Part shown: positions 36,180-46,055 of the stretch, one piece after another
How the letters are laid out: the number at the start of each line of letters is the position of its first letter
How positions within the stretch are numbered: position 1 is the first letter of the stretch
Source: Volvox africanus
Lineage: Eukaryota > Chlorophyta > Chlorophyceae > Chlamydomonadales > Volvocaceae
Direction: 5' to 3'
Assembly (NCBI GenBank): GCA_030268105.1
Contig: BSDZ01000117.1
Span: 372,001-436,000, forward strand
Length of the DNA stretch: 64,000 bases
The notes under the pieces: generated by a model
Database searches by the model: none
What the model saw: the letters and a program-made list of their open reading frames with translations, nothing else
What the model was told of the DNA's origin: nothing
Program-made: the position numbers and the translations under genes

Positions 36180-37154
36180 GTGGAGGAAGGGACTCCTCCC
36201 GGGATTGAAGAAAGTGAACGTGGCCGCTGGCCGTCGTTGCGTCCGGCTGTAAAGGCTCTTTTACCTTCCGTCTTTGGACAAATAGAGCGGGTTATCGGAC
36301 GACGTTTTCCGCTCGACGGGCGCACGGGACTAAACCACTTTGACCCGCTGTGTAATTTATTTGCACCGCGCTGTCCTCTTTCTTCCCTCGATTTGGCCGG
36401 CCACGTTACGCTTTTTATCCCTTCATCTTCCCGTGAGCTGTGCGAGCAGCTCACCAGGTATAAGAGGTACCGCCGTCGAAATCCGGACACTGCAGCTTGC
36501 ATATTAATTCCTTCTTTTAGCCAACGTAAGGTGGCGTCTCTGTTGGAGGGTATGCAATGTGTCCTCCGATTCGAGTCGGGCACCGCTTTGTTTAACGGTG
36601 TAGATGTGACGGGTAAACCGACGGTACTGCCTAAACTATCTTATACTGCTGAAGTTTGGTTTGAGGCCCCTCTTTTGAGTCCTACCAGGTTCGAACCTGC
36701 TATAGGATAACTTTTGCTTTCCGCGGAGTCGACTCCGACAGGGAATTGTGTCCCTATTATCGAAATAGGAGGTCGACTGATGAAGGCGCTCGTGGATACT
36801 GGCACCAGCGACGACTTCATCTCGGCAAAGGAGGTGAATGCTTTGGGGTTGACCCCTCAGTCGTCTGATTGTGCGCAGGTTACCCTCGCTGATGGAGGTA
36901 AGCATCCCATCGTGGGCAGGATCACCCTGAGCCTATCGATAGGCCCTCTGCGTGTTAGGGCCCAGCCGTATGTGCTACAAGGTCTCTCGGAGACGGCACA
37001 GTACATTTTGGGTGCCGCGACATTACGACAGTACCGCGCGCGCATCGATATGGAGTCCACCACACTTAGTTTGTGCAAAGGGAACCTATCGACTAAGGTA
37101 CCTTTCCTGTCGTACCAAGATGTCACACCAGAGGGGTCGGTATTAGGGTTTTAG
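36180..37154 (+). pseudogene. Central domain and retropepsin of element C
   Basis: One frame with a single TAA at 36708-36710. The first part (36396-36670) is a domain of unknown function containing LFIPSSSRELCEQL, ACILIPSF and GTALFNGVD; a related copy occurs in element D. The second part is the aspartic protease: ALVDTGTSDDFIS holds the catalytic D-T-G at about 36793, followed by the flap-like segment VTLADGGKHPIVGRI. It would process Gag-Pol. This is the only protease in the window with the catalytic triad intact. Confidence 0.8.
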
Positions 37155-37159
37155 GGTTT
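37143..37159 (+). repeat. Interstitial telomere-like tract (TTTTAGGG)
   Basis: Two GGG cores spaced by TTTTA, i.e. just over two units of TTTTAGGG. It lies at the junction where element C's protease stops and element D's gag begins. Confidence 0.75.
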
Positions 37160-37205
37160 CCCAGATCTTGAGACTATTGACACGATTGCTGCTCAAGATT
37201 CTCTT

Positions 37206-38010
37206 GTGTTTCAGGCCCCTATCCATCTTACTACACCACGCTCGGCAGCCATGACGGTTACAGATGGAACTGCTGATGAATGGGGTCTGCTGTCACCTCA
37301 AATGCAAGACCGCGTCGACGGTAATGAGGTGAAGAGGTTTATTATCCCGGCACCAAAATTGTTTATTTCACATGATATGAATGTTGGGCGTGACACCGCA
37401 ATTGCAACTCGCACCTATCTACGTGATGTTAGGAAGTACCTGCAGTTGTGCCGTGGTGTGGACATGACACCATGCGATGTCTCTTCGTCAGAAGTTTCCT
37501 TTGAAGGTGTGGCGAAGACATGGTAAGACCAATGGGCCACTGCACGGGAAAACTTCACATTTGGTGAGTTGGTTGCCGCCTTGCTTGCACGCCTTGCCCC
37601 AGAAGTTTAGCCACGTGATATGGAGGCACGCCGTACATTAGCCTTGGGCTTGTATAATGAAATGGTACCCGCGTATCAATCACGTTCTGAGGCTCTTTGT
37701 ATCTTCTGGTTTCAGTGAGATCTGTCGTGGTCTTTTGCTTGACAATGTGCCACTGACTTGATGGGGATAAGAGTCCAGTCGTATGTGGACTTGGTGCCAT
37801 TTGTCCTGAGAGCTGAGATACGTATTTTAGCTGGACAAAATGCTTTGAAAGCTGTGCCTCATGTGTCTGCCATGCAAATGCAGGACCTATGACTGGCAAA
37901 ATGGGAGTGCATGCAATCCGAGCTTGTGCGTCGGAGGATGGCCACTCTTTGCTGGAGATGTGCGGTGGACTACCTTACGAAGGGGTGTCTGTTGTTGCAG
38001 CCTTTGGCCA
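37206..38010 (+). pseudogene. gag of element D
   Basis: Open to 37526 (FIIPAPKLFISHDM, TRTYLRDVRKYLQLCRGVD), which aligns with the array segment FVVPTPQLHIHYD...SYVRDAKRYLKLVKGGD. TAA at 37524 and later stops break it. The zinc-knuckle relic (37952-37990) reads CWRCAVDYLTKGC, with Tyr in place of the conserved His. Confidence 0.75.
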
Positions 38011-38082
38011 TGCGGCTAAGGTAGGGGATTGCCCAGATTGATGTGGAGTTGATTCCACCCGGAATGTTGAACGAACGTGTAG

Positions 38083-38397
38083 TTGGTGGTCGTTTGTATG
38101 ACCAGCTATGCAGGCATTGTTGTCTTCTGGTCCTTGAAAAGTGCCGTTATGTTCATCCCCTCATCTTTATGTGAGCTGTTTGTACAGCTTACTTTGTACA
38201 GGAGTACATGTCAATATCCAGACACCACTACATGTGTTTTGTTCCCTGCCTATATCCAGCGCAAGGCTGAGGCTCTGCTAAAAGGTGTGCAGCGTGTCTC
38301 CTGGTTCGCACCGGGCACCGTACTGTTTGATGGTGTGGATATGGAGGGAATGCCAGTTCCGTTGCCCGGACTGTCCTATTCTACTGACGTTTGGTAG
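38083..38397 (+). pseudogene. Central domain of element D
   Basis: 104-residue reading frame with FIPSSLCELFVQLTLY, TTCVLFPAY and GTVLFDGVDMEG, matching the domain at 36396-36670 in element C. It sits between gag and protease in both. Its function is not recognised. Confidence 0.65.
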
Positions 38398-38498
38398 GAA
38401 CCTCCTGCTGAGGGCTTTGCTAGCTTTCAGCCCGCCCTGGGAGTTCCGCTGTTGTCCGCAAAGTCGGTTCCAACATGTGATTGTGTCCCAGTTATTCA

Positions 38499-38950
38499 GG
38501 TCGGTCTTGCTGGCCGTACGCTGAAGGCACTTGCCGTGCCATAGACGACTTCACCTATTATGCAGAGGTGAATGCCGTGGGATGCCCCCACAGTCGTCGG
38601 ATTTTGCCTTTTCAGGTCGGTCTTGCTGGCCGTACACTGAAGGCACTTGCCGTGCCATAGATGACTTCACCTATTATGTAGAGGTGAATGCCGTGGGATG
38701 CCCTCACAGTCATCGGATTTTGCCTTTTTCAGGTCGGTCTTGCTGGCCGTACACTGAAGGCACTTGCCGTGCCATAGATGACTTCACCTATTATGCAGAG
38801 GTGAATGCCATGGGATGCCCCCACAGTCGTCGGATTTTGCCTTTTCAGGTCGGTCTTGCTGGCCGTACACTGAAGGCACTTGCCGTGCCATAGACGACTT
38901 CACCTATTATGCAGAGGTGAATGCAGTGGGATGCCCCCACAGTCGTCGGA
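38499..38950 (+). repeat. Four tandem 116-bp copies of the protease active-site segment
   Basis: Copies begin at 38499, 38615, 38732 and 38848 (steps of 116, 117 and 116 bp) with only a few differences between them. Each covers the start of the retropepsin domain through its active site. A deletion at the active site (GTGCCATAGACGACTTC where element C has the D-T-G codons) is present in all four, so the lesion came before the amplification. Confidence 0.9.
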
Positions 38951-39190
38951 TTGGGTACAGGTTACTCTCATGCATGGGAGTAAATGTCCCGTCGCTGGGC
39001 AGGATTACCCTTAACCTGTTGCTAGGTTCTCTGCGTGTTGTGACCCGTCCGTACGTGCTGAAAATCTTGCTGACACTGCGCCGTACGTATTGGGGTCTTT
39101 GACATTACTGTAGTACCATGCGTGCTTCGACATTGCAGTCTTGCCACCCTTATGCAAAGGGGACTCTGTCGAAGGGTACCAGATGTCACA
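38951..39190 (+). pseudogene. Protease C-terminal relic of element D
   Basis: Follows the 116-bp repeats and aligns with element C around 36880-37130 (WVQVTLMHGSK-like, GRITLNLL). Stops occur in all frames. Confidence 0.6.
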
Positions 39191-39249
39191 CGAGAGGGGG
39201 GCAGAGCTGAGGCGGTGCCTATGGTTAACTTTGCTGTGACCGCAATGGG

Positions 39250-39950
39250 CGCGCAAACTGAACCCAAACCAGTCATGCGTGAGGGAGCTGTTCGTATGTC
39301 ACGACAGGGTGCCCATGGACTGCTTGTTAGGCCTTGGTTGCATTTGCAATGCCACCACCGCACAGACTTCTGTAGATCCTGAGGTCGAAGCCTTGCTGCA
39401 AGGACATGCGAACATCTTTCATGATGTCCCTGTAGTATCCCGAGGTATCTACAGGTCGTGTCAAAGATTGGACCGCCGACGGTCATCTTTCGATTGGGCC
39501 TTTGTAGGCTGACACAACAGTACCTGAAGCACAACCTGTTGCACGATGCACGTACAGGTTGAGCCCACTACGATGGACGAAGTGCAGTGCCAGGCGACTG
39601 ATTTGCCTGCTAAGGGTATGCTTCACCCCACATTCCATGTATCCCTCGTATGCCTTGCTGTGGTATGGAACCTGCCCCTGAGCTTGCTAACACCCCTGCA
39701 GCGGTTTAACCAGTCCCGGAGATCTGGATCGCTGGTAAACAGAAGGTTTACAACGTGGAGCGGGTGTTAGATTATAGTACTTGCCGTGTGGGCCGACGCC
39801 GGCATAAGCGGACAATACACGAGTACCAAGTCAAGTAGACTGGGTATTCAAGCAAGCATAACTCATGGGAGCCAGCACGTAACGTTTCACCAGATATAAA
39901 CTATTTATTGGAGGAAACCCGCATTTGTGCCACGCAGACGCAATGATCTC
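39250..39950 (+). pseudogene. RT start fused to integrase C-terminus and chromodomain, element D
   Basis: 39285-39610 aligns with the RT leader of element B (31291-31570). At about 39618 it switches to sequence matching the integrase C-terminus (HPTFHVSL). A chromodomain relic follows (39740-39900: VYNVERVLDY, SKHNSWEP) with a TAG at about 39835. Confidence 0.75.
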
Positions 39951-40005
39951 TGCAGTCGATGCTGTCCGATGCAGCAAGGATGCTGCATACGGGAGGGGGG
40001 ATAGT

Positions 40006-40819
40006 TGTTGTACGCGGGTTTGATCCCCACTTGCACCGAAGTAGACCGCATTATATTTGAGCATTGCGAAGCATGATATAATCATATTAGCATGATATAT
40101 TCGAGTATATCTAGCTAATCAGGCATGTCGCATTATCATCTACGACATCGCGCTGTCGGTCAACATGTTTGACTCAATGCTGATAATTTATGCGCAATCT
40201 ATCTGTTGGTATAATATTCCGCGTAATAATGCTTTGAATATTATTACCTCATCTGTGTCATAAACCATGCGGGTATGCAAGAATGCGACGATCGTGATGG
40301 TTGGGTCAGCAACTGAATATCGATATTCGGACCTTCGCATATTGCATGCGTTGCATTCATTAATATCACGGATTACGCGGTATTTAGAATAGTGCTACGA
40401 AGGTACTCACACTTGAGATCAAAATCCAGTGAGACCTGTACTGCACATTGGTATCGCGACGTGATAGGTGTGAGGACAGCCGCCTAGAGACCGAAGTCGG
40501 CTCTCGCTACTTTGGACTAAGTACCCGAGTACTTAACTCAATCTAATTCGTATACATACGTTTTATGCATTTATATTCGGCCTGAGCTATTCTAGCATAA
40601 CATCTTCAGCCGGATGATGAAGATTGCCCACGGGGTCTGACGGCCGACTACCAATTTGTAATCGAAGACTATTGTAAGTTGAATCTTTCCTTGCTGTTGA
40701 GTCTTCCGCTGTCACTTTCCGTGCATTGGATCGCCTTGCTGTTCGTAAGCACGGTGCGCACGTAGCTAACATCCAGACGTGCAGATTCAGTGCATGATCG
40801 AAGAAGGAAGGATGCAACA
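40006..40819 (+). mobile_element. LTR flanked by GATAGT, candidate solo LTR
   Basis: 814 bp, TGTTGTAC to GCAACA. GATAGT occurs immediately before (40000-40005) and immediately after (40820-40825), where a second LTR begins. Ty3-type integration makes 5-bp duplications, so this looks like a solo LTR inserted exactly at the polypurine/LTR junction of element D. Confidence 0.75.
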
Positions 40820-40825
40820 GATAGT

Positions 40826-41659
40826 TGTTGTACACCGGTTCGATCACTGCTTATGTCAAAGTAGGCTCACTTTCATCTAAGCATGGCTGGACGTGTTATT
40901 AGCATTTTAGCATGATATATTCAAATATATCTAGCTAATGTAGCTTGCCGCATTATCATTCATGACATCGCGCTGTTGGTCAACATGTTTGACTCAAGGC
41001 TGATATCAATGCGTGAATCCACTATTGGCATAATATATCACGTAATAATATTTCAAATACTATTACCTCATTCGTATCATGGACCACACGCATATGCGGA
41101 AACGCGATGATCACGATGGTTGGGTCGGCAACCGAATATATATCGATATTCGGACCTTCACATATTGCATACATTGCATCCATAAATATCACGGATTACG
41201 TGATATTTAGGACAGTGCTAAGAAGGTACTCACACTTGAGATCAGAATTCAGTGAGACTTGTACTGGACATCAGTATCGTGAGCGTGATAGGTGTGAGGA
41301 CAGCCGCCTAGAGACCGAAGTCGGCTCTAAAACCCTAAAACCCTAAGTTAACACTACTTTGGATTAAGTACCCACGTACTTAACTCAACCTGATTCCTAT
41401 ACATACGCTTTATTCAACTATTATCGGCCTGAGCTATTATAGCATACCATTGCCAGCCGTATGATGAACGCTGCCCGCAGGGTCTGATGGCAGACTTCTA
41501 TTCTGTAATCGAAGATCATTGTAAGTTGAATCTTTCCTTGTTGAAAAGTCTTCCACTGTCACATTGCTCGCATTGAATCGCCTTGCTGTTCATAAGCATG
41601 ATACACGTGTAGCTAACACCCAGACATGCAGATTCAGTGCATGATTGAAGGATACAACA
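40826..41659 (+). mobile_element. 3' LTR of element D with telomere-like insert
   Basis: 834 bp, TGTTGTAC to TACAACA. More diverged than the other LTRs. It contains an insertion of about 25 bp including the CCCTAAAA tract at 41327. Confidence 0.8.
41327..41346 (-). repeat. Interstitial telomere-like tract inside an LTR
   Basis: Two and a half units of CCCTAAAA (TTTTAGGG on the minus strand). The neighbouring LTR (40499-40512) has GGCTCTCGCTAC at the equivalent place, so the tract is an insertion. Confidence 0.75.
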
Positions 41660-41667
41660 TGAATGAT

Positions 41668-42056
41668 GATGCAGAATGCTACATTAGCTAAATATATCCG
41701 AATATATCATGCTAATATGCTCATAATATGTTCAGTCATGCTTTGATAAGTTCAAGCCTACTTCGACATGAGCGGTGATCAAACCGGCGTACAACATCTT
41801 CCATTGTCACATTGCTCGCACTGAAGTGCTTAACTGTTCGAAGCATGAAGCACTTGTATCTAACACTCAGACGTGCAGATCTAGTGCATGAGCAAAGAAT
41901 GGAGGACACAACACAGACGTGCAGATTTAGTGCATGAGCGAAGAAGAAGAGATACAACACCAAGTGCTTTGCTGCCCTTGCAAGCACTCCGGCATTGGTG
42001 TCTAAGTCCCCAGACGTGCAGATACCATATGAACAAAGCAGGAGAGATACTACAGG
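41668..42056. repeat. LTR debris: antisense start plus repeated LTR ends
   Basis: 41668-41796 is an antisense LTR 5' end finishing in GTACAACA. It is followed by plus-strand LTR 3' sequence whose last 46 bp are present twice in tandem (41868-41913 and 41914-41959) and a third time, degraded, at 42011-42056. Confidence 0.7.
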
Positions 42057-42323
42057 CATGGACACCCCCGAGTGTGCGCCCTCCACGTCTCGGTGCTAAT
42101 TTCCATACAATCATCTTTTTCCCATCTTGGACAGACCCCCAATGATGGAATCCGCTATTTCCAATAAATAACATATGATGTATGTATGACATCTGAAATT
42201 ATTATAGGTTGGTAGCCTCGACCATGTGATTGGGCGATGAGGAAAGTGCAGAGAATGTACAGCATGATATAACATTCCGTATGGACCCTGAGTGTGTCAA
42301 AAGATGTTAAATGAGCCACACTG
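42057..42323. other. Unassigned spacer
   Basis: No coding signal or repeat recognised between the LTR debris and the SINE-like insertion. Confidence 0.5.
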
Positions 42324-42338
42324 TACCTACTTTCTTAC

Positions 42339-42698
<360 letters not shown>

Positions 42699-42710
42699 CT
42701 ACTTTCTTAC

Positions 42711-44763
42711 GTTCTCTGGATGTGGGCATGCAAAAGATAAGAGCAGCTCTGAGGCGTACGAGAACAATCAAACCATGCAATTCAAGTCTGGTTTATGACG
42801 TTCATGCAGCAATTGCATTGGACCAGCGGCAAGAACCCTGGGGGGACCAGCTCTAGGGACGCTGCTGCTCGCGGCGTCTTAGCCACCAGTGTCCGTCCTA
42901 TCAAAGTAAGGCAGCTCCAGATACGGCTGTATGCTTGAAAACAGGAGCCTTGGTCAGGGACCACAAGCGGTGGCCGCAGACCTAACAGCAAGAATTTGCA
43001 GCTGAAAACCAAGAGGGCGGAGGCGGACCACAGTGAATGTTCGGTTGTTGCCAAGGGTCTGAGGCCTTCATCATGGGAGCAGGACCAACTGCGGGTGGCG
43101 AGCCAGGACGAAGCAGTACACGGCAGTGATAGACACGGTGGCGGTAATTTGCCATACAGGCAGAGCGGACCGATAAGTCTACCCCAGGGGCATACCATGC
43201 CGTGCCCCACAAATAGGTGGAAAAAGGCAAAGAGGTTGGTGACCTCGAACACACAAGCCAATAGGGACACGGCAAAGCTGGTCTCAGTCAGGCGAACAGG
43301 GAGATACGTGACAAGCTGACGTGGTCGAATCCCTGGTATGACCCCACTCAACAAGCAGAGCCATTGACAAAGTTTGTCACCTGCTTAATTGGCACAGGTG
43401 CTAGGAAGACGAGCTCACCCCAGGTGAAGTGCGCATACACTTCACAGTCCAGAGTAGCGGTCCCGCTACTCTCAAGACACAAAGACCCAGCAAACCCACG
43501 TACGTGCACTCCAACCCATGGTCCTAAGTACGCGTCTTCATAAGGCCCCAACGTCCGCCATAGAGCTAAACGGAGGCCACAGAACCCTAGGAGAATCTGT
43601 ATCTGTTTGGTCAAACAGGTCAGCGCGACGCACCTGAACGACGTGTAGAGCACACTGGGCCTCAATAAAGCGGGCTCCCTTTTTGTGCAGCGACTTTGCA
43701 ATCCCAAGAACAATTTGTGATAAAGGCCGTCCTCCTCAAGGATCGCGCGAGCGCCAGTCTTGTCCTAATACGATACACGGAAAGAGAGGCCAGTGGGGAC
43801 GGTGCAGCAATGCCGTAGTGGGTATCCAACAACGCGAAAGAAGTGAGTGGGGCCTCGAAATCGGCAGTATCCTCTGCAGCAATATCATCAACCCAAATAC
43901 GAGAGCGTCCCACACACTGTACACACGCTGGCGGCCCGACTCCATAGCCGTCAGGGCAACTAGGGATGCCACTTAGGGTAACACGGCAGAATCGATTGAG
44001 ATTCCCTATAGAATCACTTACAAGCATCTTGTATTATTTCCTATAGAATCACTTACATGCAACACCCAGTGGCTTCTGCAATATCCATTGCAAGGAATCT
44101 CTGTTTGGTTGGACAATGATTTGTTGTAGCAAGGTTGTAGAATGGAAATCCTGGAGGTTTCCTTTTTATGTGTCAGGCTTCCCCTGACAAGGCATTCCGC
44201 AGCACGTGAGATATCACTGTCATAGCAGCTGTATTCGGTTTGAAACTGCCCTCCTATGGCCGTGGTTAGTCCCATACTCGTCCCACAACTTGTAGGAAGA
44301 TAAAAACGGACACAGAGGATTACAATGACCACAATTTTCTCTGTGGTAATATTGCCTATTGAAGGAATGACGTGGTCTTACGGCATCTCAGTCGCTTCCT
44401 ATTCCAAAAAGCGTTGGGGGAAATCAATCGTGATTCCTGTCGTAGTACGGCCGAACAGAATTTTGAGGAACCATCGGTACAACTTTAAATGGCGTAGATA
44501 ACTCTTAGTGTATTTGGGATACATTGCTTCCAAGCTGCGATCAGGTCTTCTTTCTCCATCGTTATCGTGGCATTTGCAACAGCTGGTCTGCTGGCCTGCG
44601 CGAGCAAGTTTAGCATTAAAGTTCTTAAAGTTATTCCCATTCGGCTGTGTGCTCCACCGTGCCGAATATCTTCAGTATTCAAACATTTCACAGTGGTAAA
44701 CCCAATATTTAGATTCCGACAGAACGGGATTACACCTTCATTGTCGGAGGTGGCTGAGCAGGC
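42711..44763. other. Unassigned intergenic region with weak coding-like stretches
   Basis: Open frames occur on the minus strand (42782-43354 and 43348-43713) and plus strand (42996-43319), but none shows a domain, and their mutual overlap suggests chance or decayed sequence. A 35-bp direct duplication is present at 44003-44058. The last 250 bp probably hold the promoter and 5' UTR of the ankyrin gene; no TATA box is evident. Confidence 0.4.
44003..44058 (+). repeat. 35-bp tandem duplication
   Basis: CCTATAGAATCACTTACA occurs at 44005 and again at 44040, with a related spacer, giving a period of 35 bp. Confidence 0.8.
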
Positions 44764-46055
44764 ATGGCTTTGCTCTGTGCCGATGCTAGTTCTTTGCTCA
44801 TTGAGTCGGGCGTCGGACAGTGCACGATAGTGTCGACGCCTGGGCTTCTGGACTTACCAGCACCTATCTTGCAGCTTATACTTACGTCCTCTGGCTCAGG
44901 AGGCTTAGAGGCAGCCTGTTCTTGCGCAGGGCTGAGGAAGGCGTTCAAGTCAGCCTTGGCCTGTCCTGAGCTTGCCGCGGTCTACCTCATCAAGCGATAC
45001 GGCCCAAGTACCGCCTTATTTTATGTTTACAATAAACCCCAGCTGCGGCATCATTTGCTGTGTGATGCACATAGCTGGGCAGACCAAGATTGCGCTACAA
45101 ACAAGCTTGTTCGAGAGCTCTTGCGATTGGGTGCTTCCCCAAGGGTACAGGTGACCGTACCTTAATTTAAGTAGTTTTGGGTCCCCTGGCATCCGCCTTA
45201 TGTCCACACCGTCATTTTGTTATGGGGTTGGCGTTACAGAGCAGGCATCGTTGCGGCCTTGTGCAGTAAGTTCGCAGGCACTTCACTATAATTAAGGGCA
45301 GCCAACGCAACTGAGCACAGATGTAACTATGGTTGGTAGTGCGTATCGCAGCAGAGAGCGAACCCACCACCCTCTAAAATGAGCGACAACATAATCTGAT
45401 GCCGTAAGTCATCTTCCTGACGGCCAAGCAATTGACCCATTTTATTTTCCATTCCCGCATGTAGGAGCGCTTCCTGCTGACCGCTGCAGCCGGTGCTGGC
45501 GATGCTTTGGTCGTGCGCACGCTACTGCGTGCCGGAGTTAACGCCGGTAGTTGTGGCGGGCGGGCGCTAGTGGCCGCTAGCGCCGCGGGCCACGTGGCAG
45601 TTATGGAGGTGCTCCTCCGTGCCGGTGTCAGTGCACGTGCCGAGAACGGCATGCCTTTGCGAGCCGCATGCCGCGAGGGCAGGGTGGCGGCGGCTCGTCT
45701 TCTATTGCGCCGCGGCGCTGATCCACGCGCGGCGGCCAGCAGCGCCTTGGTGGAGGCCGCCCGTGGCGGCCACCTGACGTTGGTTCTGGAGCTGCTTGCG
45801 TCAGGTGCGGACCCGCGGGTGGACGGCAGCCGTGCACTGGTAGAAGCGGCAGCAGCGGGGCATGGCTGCGTGGTGCTGGCGTTACTAGTGGCAGGGGCAC
45901 AGCCACATGCACGCAACGGCCTGGCTTTACGGCAGGCGGCGGCGGCGGGCCACCACCAGGTGCTCGAGTTCCTGCATGACGCCGTTAGCCGCAATAGCGG
46001 GAACGGAGGAAGCCTGTTTCATCACGCTTTCGGCGCCGCCTGCACTCCTGCCTAG
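44764..46055 (+). CDS. Ankyrin-repeat protein with F-box-like N-terminus (2 exons)
   Basis: Exons 44764-45150 and 45465-46055 join in phase through a 314-bp GT...AG intron (donor ACAG|GTGACC, acceptor TGTAG|GAGCGC), giving about 325 residues. Residues 27-65 (LDLPAPILQLILTSS, then a Cys/Ala-rich stretch) resemble the F-box-like leader common in algal ankyrin proteins. From about residue 112 there are six to seven ankyrin-type repeats of about 30 residues with the signature LLxxGADPR...ALVEAAxxGH (for example ELLASGADPRVDGSRALVEA). Such repeats bind protein partners; an F-box would suggest a substrate adaptor of an SCF ubiquitin ligase, which is inference. The intron falls inside a repeat and the joined repeat fits the consensus, which supports the splice. 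The first ATG of the open frame is taken as the start. Confidence 0.8.

Larger units (their letters stand above)
35074..37160 (+). mobile_element. Element C: leader to protease of a diverged chromovirus
   Basis: Internal sequence of a second subfamily, running from the primer site at 35078 through gag, a central domain and protease. It ends at a TTTTAGGG tract and is followed by an unrelated gag start (element D). RT, RNase H and integrase are absent. Confidence 0.75.
37161..40005 (+). mobile_element. Element D: internally deleted chromovirus
   Basis: gag, central domain, protease relic, then a fusion of the RT start directly to the integrase C-terminus, chromodomain and polypurine tract (39991-40005). 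About 2 kb of RT, RNase H and integrase sequence is missing relative to element B, so it is a non-autonomous deletion derivative with further decay. Confidence 0.8.

Noticed and set aside
42782..43354. 190-residue minus-strand frame
   Set aside because: No domain; composition is Leu/Ser/Cys-rich as expected from the reverse of a charged plus-strand sequence. Kept only as unassigned DNA.
45374..45994. 206-residue minus-strand frame
   Set aside because: Shadow of the GC-rich ankyrin exon.
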